This document shows, piece after piece, positions 5,765-7,081 of a stretch of 7,081 bases of DNA. The notes under the pieces are model-generated. The model was given only the letters and a program-made list of their open reading frames with translations, had not been told where the DNA came from and made no database searches. Source of the DNA: an uncultured Collinsella sp. (GTDB lineage: Bacteria > Actinomycetota > Coriobacteriia > Coriobacteriales > Coriobacteriaceae); the NCBI GenBank assembly GCA_902475375.1, contig CABRZC010000098.1:1-7081 (forward strand). Direction: 5' to 3'. The position numbers were made by a program, and so were the translations under genes. Position 1 is the first letter of the stretch, and each line of letters opens with the position of its first letter.

Positions 5765-6766
5765 CTACGCCCGCAGATCCCGCACGCTCGCGCGCTCGAC
5801 CAACACGCCCGAGACGAGCGTACGGCTTCTGGAGCTCGGGGCTTCCAGACCTGCGACGACCTCGTTAAGCGCACGGATGCCCAGCTCGCGATGGCGAAAC
5901 TTCACCGACGTCAGAATCGAGTTGGGAATCGTCTTGTAGAGCTCATCGTCGAAGCCGATCACGGACACGTCGTCGGGCACACTGAGCCCTTTGTCACGTA
6001 GAGCCATCATCACGCCGTTTGCCATGCAGTCGTTAGCGGCGAGGACCGCCGTGCAATCGGGCTTATCGGCAAGCACAAGGCCCGCGGCATAGCCACTATC
6101 CGCATTCCAATCGCCTTGCAGAGGCTCGGGCGGCTCAATGCCACGCGCCTCGAGTGCCGCACGCCAACCTTTCATACGGCACTGGCTCGACAGCGACTCT
6201 TTCTTACCCGAAACGAAATACACGTTCTTGTGACCATGATCCAAGAAGTACTCGCACGCCATGCGCGCGCCGCCCTCTTGGTCGTCACTGACGGTGGAGC
6301 AGGTAGGATGTTCCATCGGTGTGATAATCACCGTCTTGAGGTCCTTCGGTGCCTCAAAGGTATCAAAGTCATCGACCATCTGACGCAGGTTGAAGATCAT
6401 GCCATCAACAGGCAGCTGCGACATCCTGCGCGCCGCATCGGCAAGGGTCATCTTCTCCCCTGCGCGCTTCTTAATCATCGTGAGCGCAAAGCCGCGTTCC
6501 TCGGCGGCATCGGCGATACCGTCAATCATGTCCACGGCACCACCCGACAAGTGAAACAGCACGACGCCGATGCACCCGTAACGGCCCAACTTGAGCGAAC
6601 GCGCGGCAAAGTTAGTTCGAAACCCGAGTGCCTCCATTGCGGAATGGACCTTATCGCGTGTCGACTCTCGCACGCTATCGGGCTCGTTGATCACACGCGA
6701 AACCGTCTTGAGAGAAACACCCGCGGCAATCGCCACATCGTTCATCGAGACGTTTTTCTTGTCCAT
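5765..6766 (-). CDS. LacI-family transcriptional regulator (R2)
   Basis: This is a cytoplasmic repressor paralogous to R1. From the ATG at 6766 it has 333 residues, matching R1 (334). A GTG at 6826 would add 20 poorly conserved residues, so I prefer the ATG. GGAG lies 14 bases upstream of it, which is a loose spacing. Residues 6-52 are the helix-turn-helix (VSMNDVAIAAGVS, TVSR). The recognition positions are Leu19, Lys20 and Arg24, unlike Glu, Gln, Arg in R1, so DNA preference may differ. The hinge is NFAARSL (52-58). The effector domain keeps LacI-like pocket residues Arg197, Trp220 in GDWNADSG, Asn245 and Asp273. R1 and R2 share PVDGM, EHPxCSTV, GIEPP, SGYAAG and the ending VRDLR. It diverges from the PTS gene at 7051, with a perfect palindromic operator between, so it probably controls that gene. 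Its effector is unknown; a galactoside is an inference. Confidence 0.9.
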   Translation of the reverse strand: MDKKNVSMNDVAIAAGVSLKTVSRVINEPDSVRESTRDKVHSAMEALGFRTNFAARSLKLGRYGCIGVVLFHLSGGAVDMIDGIADAAEERGFALTMIKKRAGEKMTLADAARRMSQLPVDGMIFNLRQMVDDFDTFEAPKDLKTVIITPMEHPTCSTVSDDQEGGARMACEYFLDHGHKNVYFVSGKKESLSSQCRMKGWRAALEARGIEPPEPLQGDWNADSGYAAGLVLADKPDCTAVLAANDCMANGVMMALRDKGLSVPDDVSVIGFDDELYKTIPNSILTSVKFRHRELGIRALNEVVAGLEAPSSRSRTLVSGVLVERASVRDLRA

Positions 6767-6848
6767 CGTTGCCACTGCTTCTCCAGTCGGTTTTGCATCG
6801 CTTGCTTTTTGCGTTCTAGCATACACTACCTGCCTGACTGATAAATCA

Positions 6849-6863
6849 ACCGTTTACCGGACA
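6849..6863 (+). promoter_or_regulatory. ACCGTTTACC motif upstream of second PTS gene
   Basis: ACCGTTTACCGGACA resembles ACCGTTCACCGACA at 1913-1926 upstream of lacE, differing by one substitution and one inserted G. The ACCGTTCA copies upstream of lacF share the core. All copies read toward a PTS structural gene. It may be a site for a shared regulator, but the match is short. Confidence 0.35.
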
Positions 6864-6904
6864 ATATCGACCACTCACCCGTATATCCTTGTTGCTCTTC
6901 CAAT

Positions 6905-6949
6905 AATGTCTTACGTTGTCATTAACGAAATGACAACGTTGTCATTTCG
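6905..6949. promoter_or_regulatory. Operator O3 with upstream half-site O4
   Basis: O3 is a perfect 24-bp palindrome at 6926-6949. Its 20-bp core is AAATGACAACGTTGTCATTT, with a central CG. The 11-mer ACGTTGTCATT of its right half also occurs at 6913-6923, 23 bp upstream, preceded by a shifted AATG at 6905-6908 (imperfect site O4). The half-site AATGACAAC differs by one base from AATGGCAAC in O1 and O2. By position R2 is the expected ligand. TTGTCA at 6940-6945 could double as a -35 (5 of 6), but no good -10 follows. Confidence 0.8.
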
Positions 6950-6953
6950 CAAT

Positions 6954-6974
6954 GCCTTCCTTAAGTAGGAAGGC
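6954..6974 (+). other. Short perfect hairpin downstream of O3
   Basis: GCCTTCCT (6954-6961) pairs with AGGAAGGC (6967-6974) around TAAGT. It begins four bases after O3 and ends 76 bases before the PTS start. No T tract follows, so it is not an intrinsic terminator. It could be a leader hairpin or another operator. Confidence 0.45.
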
Positions 6975-7050
6975 TTCCGGGCAGTCCTGACCATCCATCG
7001 ACGACCAGTTCCATCCACATGCATCGCGCATCAAGTAGTAAAGGAGCTCT

Positions 7051-7081
7051 ATGGACGCCATCGTAAAAATGCTCGAAAAGC
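7051..7081 (+). CDS. PTS lactose/cellobiose-family EIIC, 5' end only
   Basis: Only ten codons are inside the window (MDAIVKMLEK), preceded by AAAGGAG at 7040-7046, four bases before the ATG. The peptide resembles the start of LacE (MEQLIAIIEK) in length, hydrophobic pattern and the EK pair that precedes the first amphipathic segment in lac-family EIIC proteins. The setting, with a divergent LacI-type regulator and a palindromic operator, repeats that of lacE. It is probably the permease of a second, paralogous PTS module. Whether it has a fused EIIB domain, and its substrate, cannot be seen. Confidence 0.65.
   Translation, partial: MDAIVKMLEK

Noticed and set aside
6767..6826. 20-residue N-terminal extension of R2 from GTG at 6826
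   Set aside because: The ATG at 6766 gives a protein the same length as R1, with the helix-turn-helix at the usual distance from the start. The extension has no family counterpart.

Overview
The window holds a lactose-type phosphotransferase (PTS) locus from a high-GC Gram-positive bacterium. The organism call is an inference. GC-rich third codon positions, AGGAG-type ribosome binding sites and a full lac-PTS gene set next to LacI-family repressors suggest a gut actinobacterium of the Coriobacteriia, with Collinsella as best guess. No rRNA or other marker gene is present to confirm this.

Layout, left to right. (1) 1-242: non-coding, with an imperfect tandem repeat and a rho-independent terminator serving lacF. 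(2) 243-581 (-): lacF, the lactose-family EIIA. (3) 582-795: a gap with a candidate lacF promoter and possible regulatory motifs. (4) 796-1800 (-): a LacI-family regulator, here R1. (5) 1801-2157: a dense divergent control region with two nearly identical 18-bp operators 120 bp apart and several other palindromes. (6) 2158-3924 (+): lacE, a fused EIIC-EIIB permease. (7) 3925-3990: a short gap containing a strong hairpin. (8) 3991-5430 (+): lacG, 6-phospho-beta-galactosidase. (9) 5431-5764: the lacEG terminator, then two diverged copies of a long hairpin-forming repeat. (10) 5765-6766 (-): a second LacI-family regulator, R2, paralogous to R1. (11) 6767-7050: a second divergent control region with a perfect 24-bp palindromic operator and a further half-site. 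(12) 7051 onward (+): the first ten codons of another lac-family EIIC.

How it works together (family knowledge plus inference): HPr phosphorylates LacF on a His. LacF passes the phosphate to the EIIB Cys at the C-terminus of LacE. The LacE membrane domain imports lactose or a related beta-galactoside as the 6-phosphate. LacG hydrolyses it to galactose-6-phosphate plus the aglycone sugar. No tagatose-6-phosphate pathway gene is in the window. Each EIIC gene is preceded by a divergent LacI-type repressor. Both repressors keep effector-pocket residues that match E. coli LacI, and the putative operators share the half-site AATGRCAAC. The notable points are this two-module repressor/operator layout, the detached lacF, and the twin hairpin repeats with compensatory base changes.
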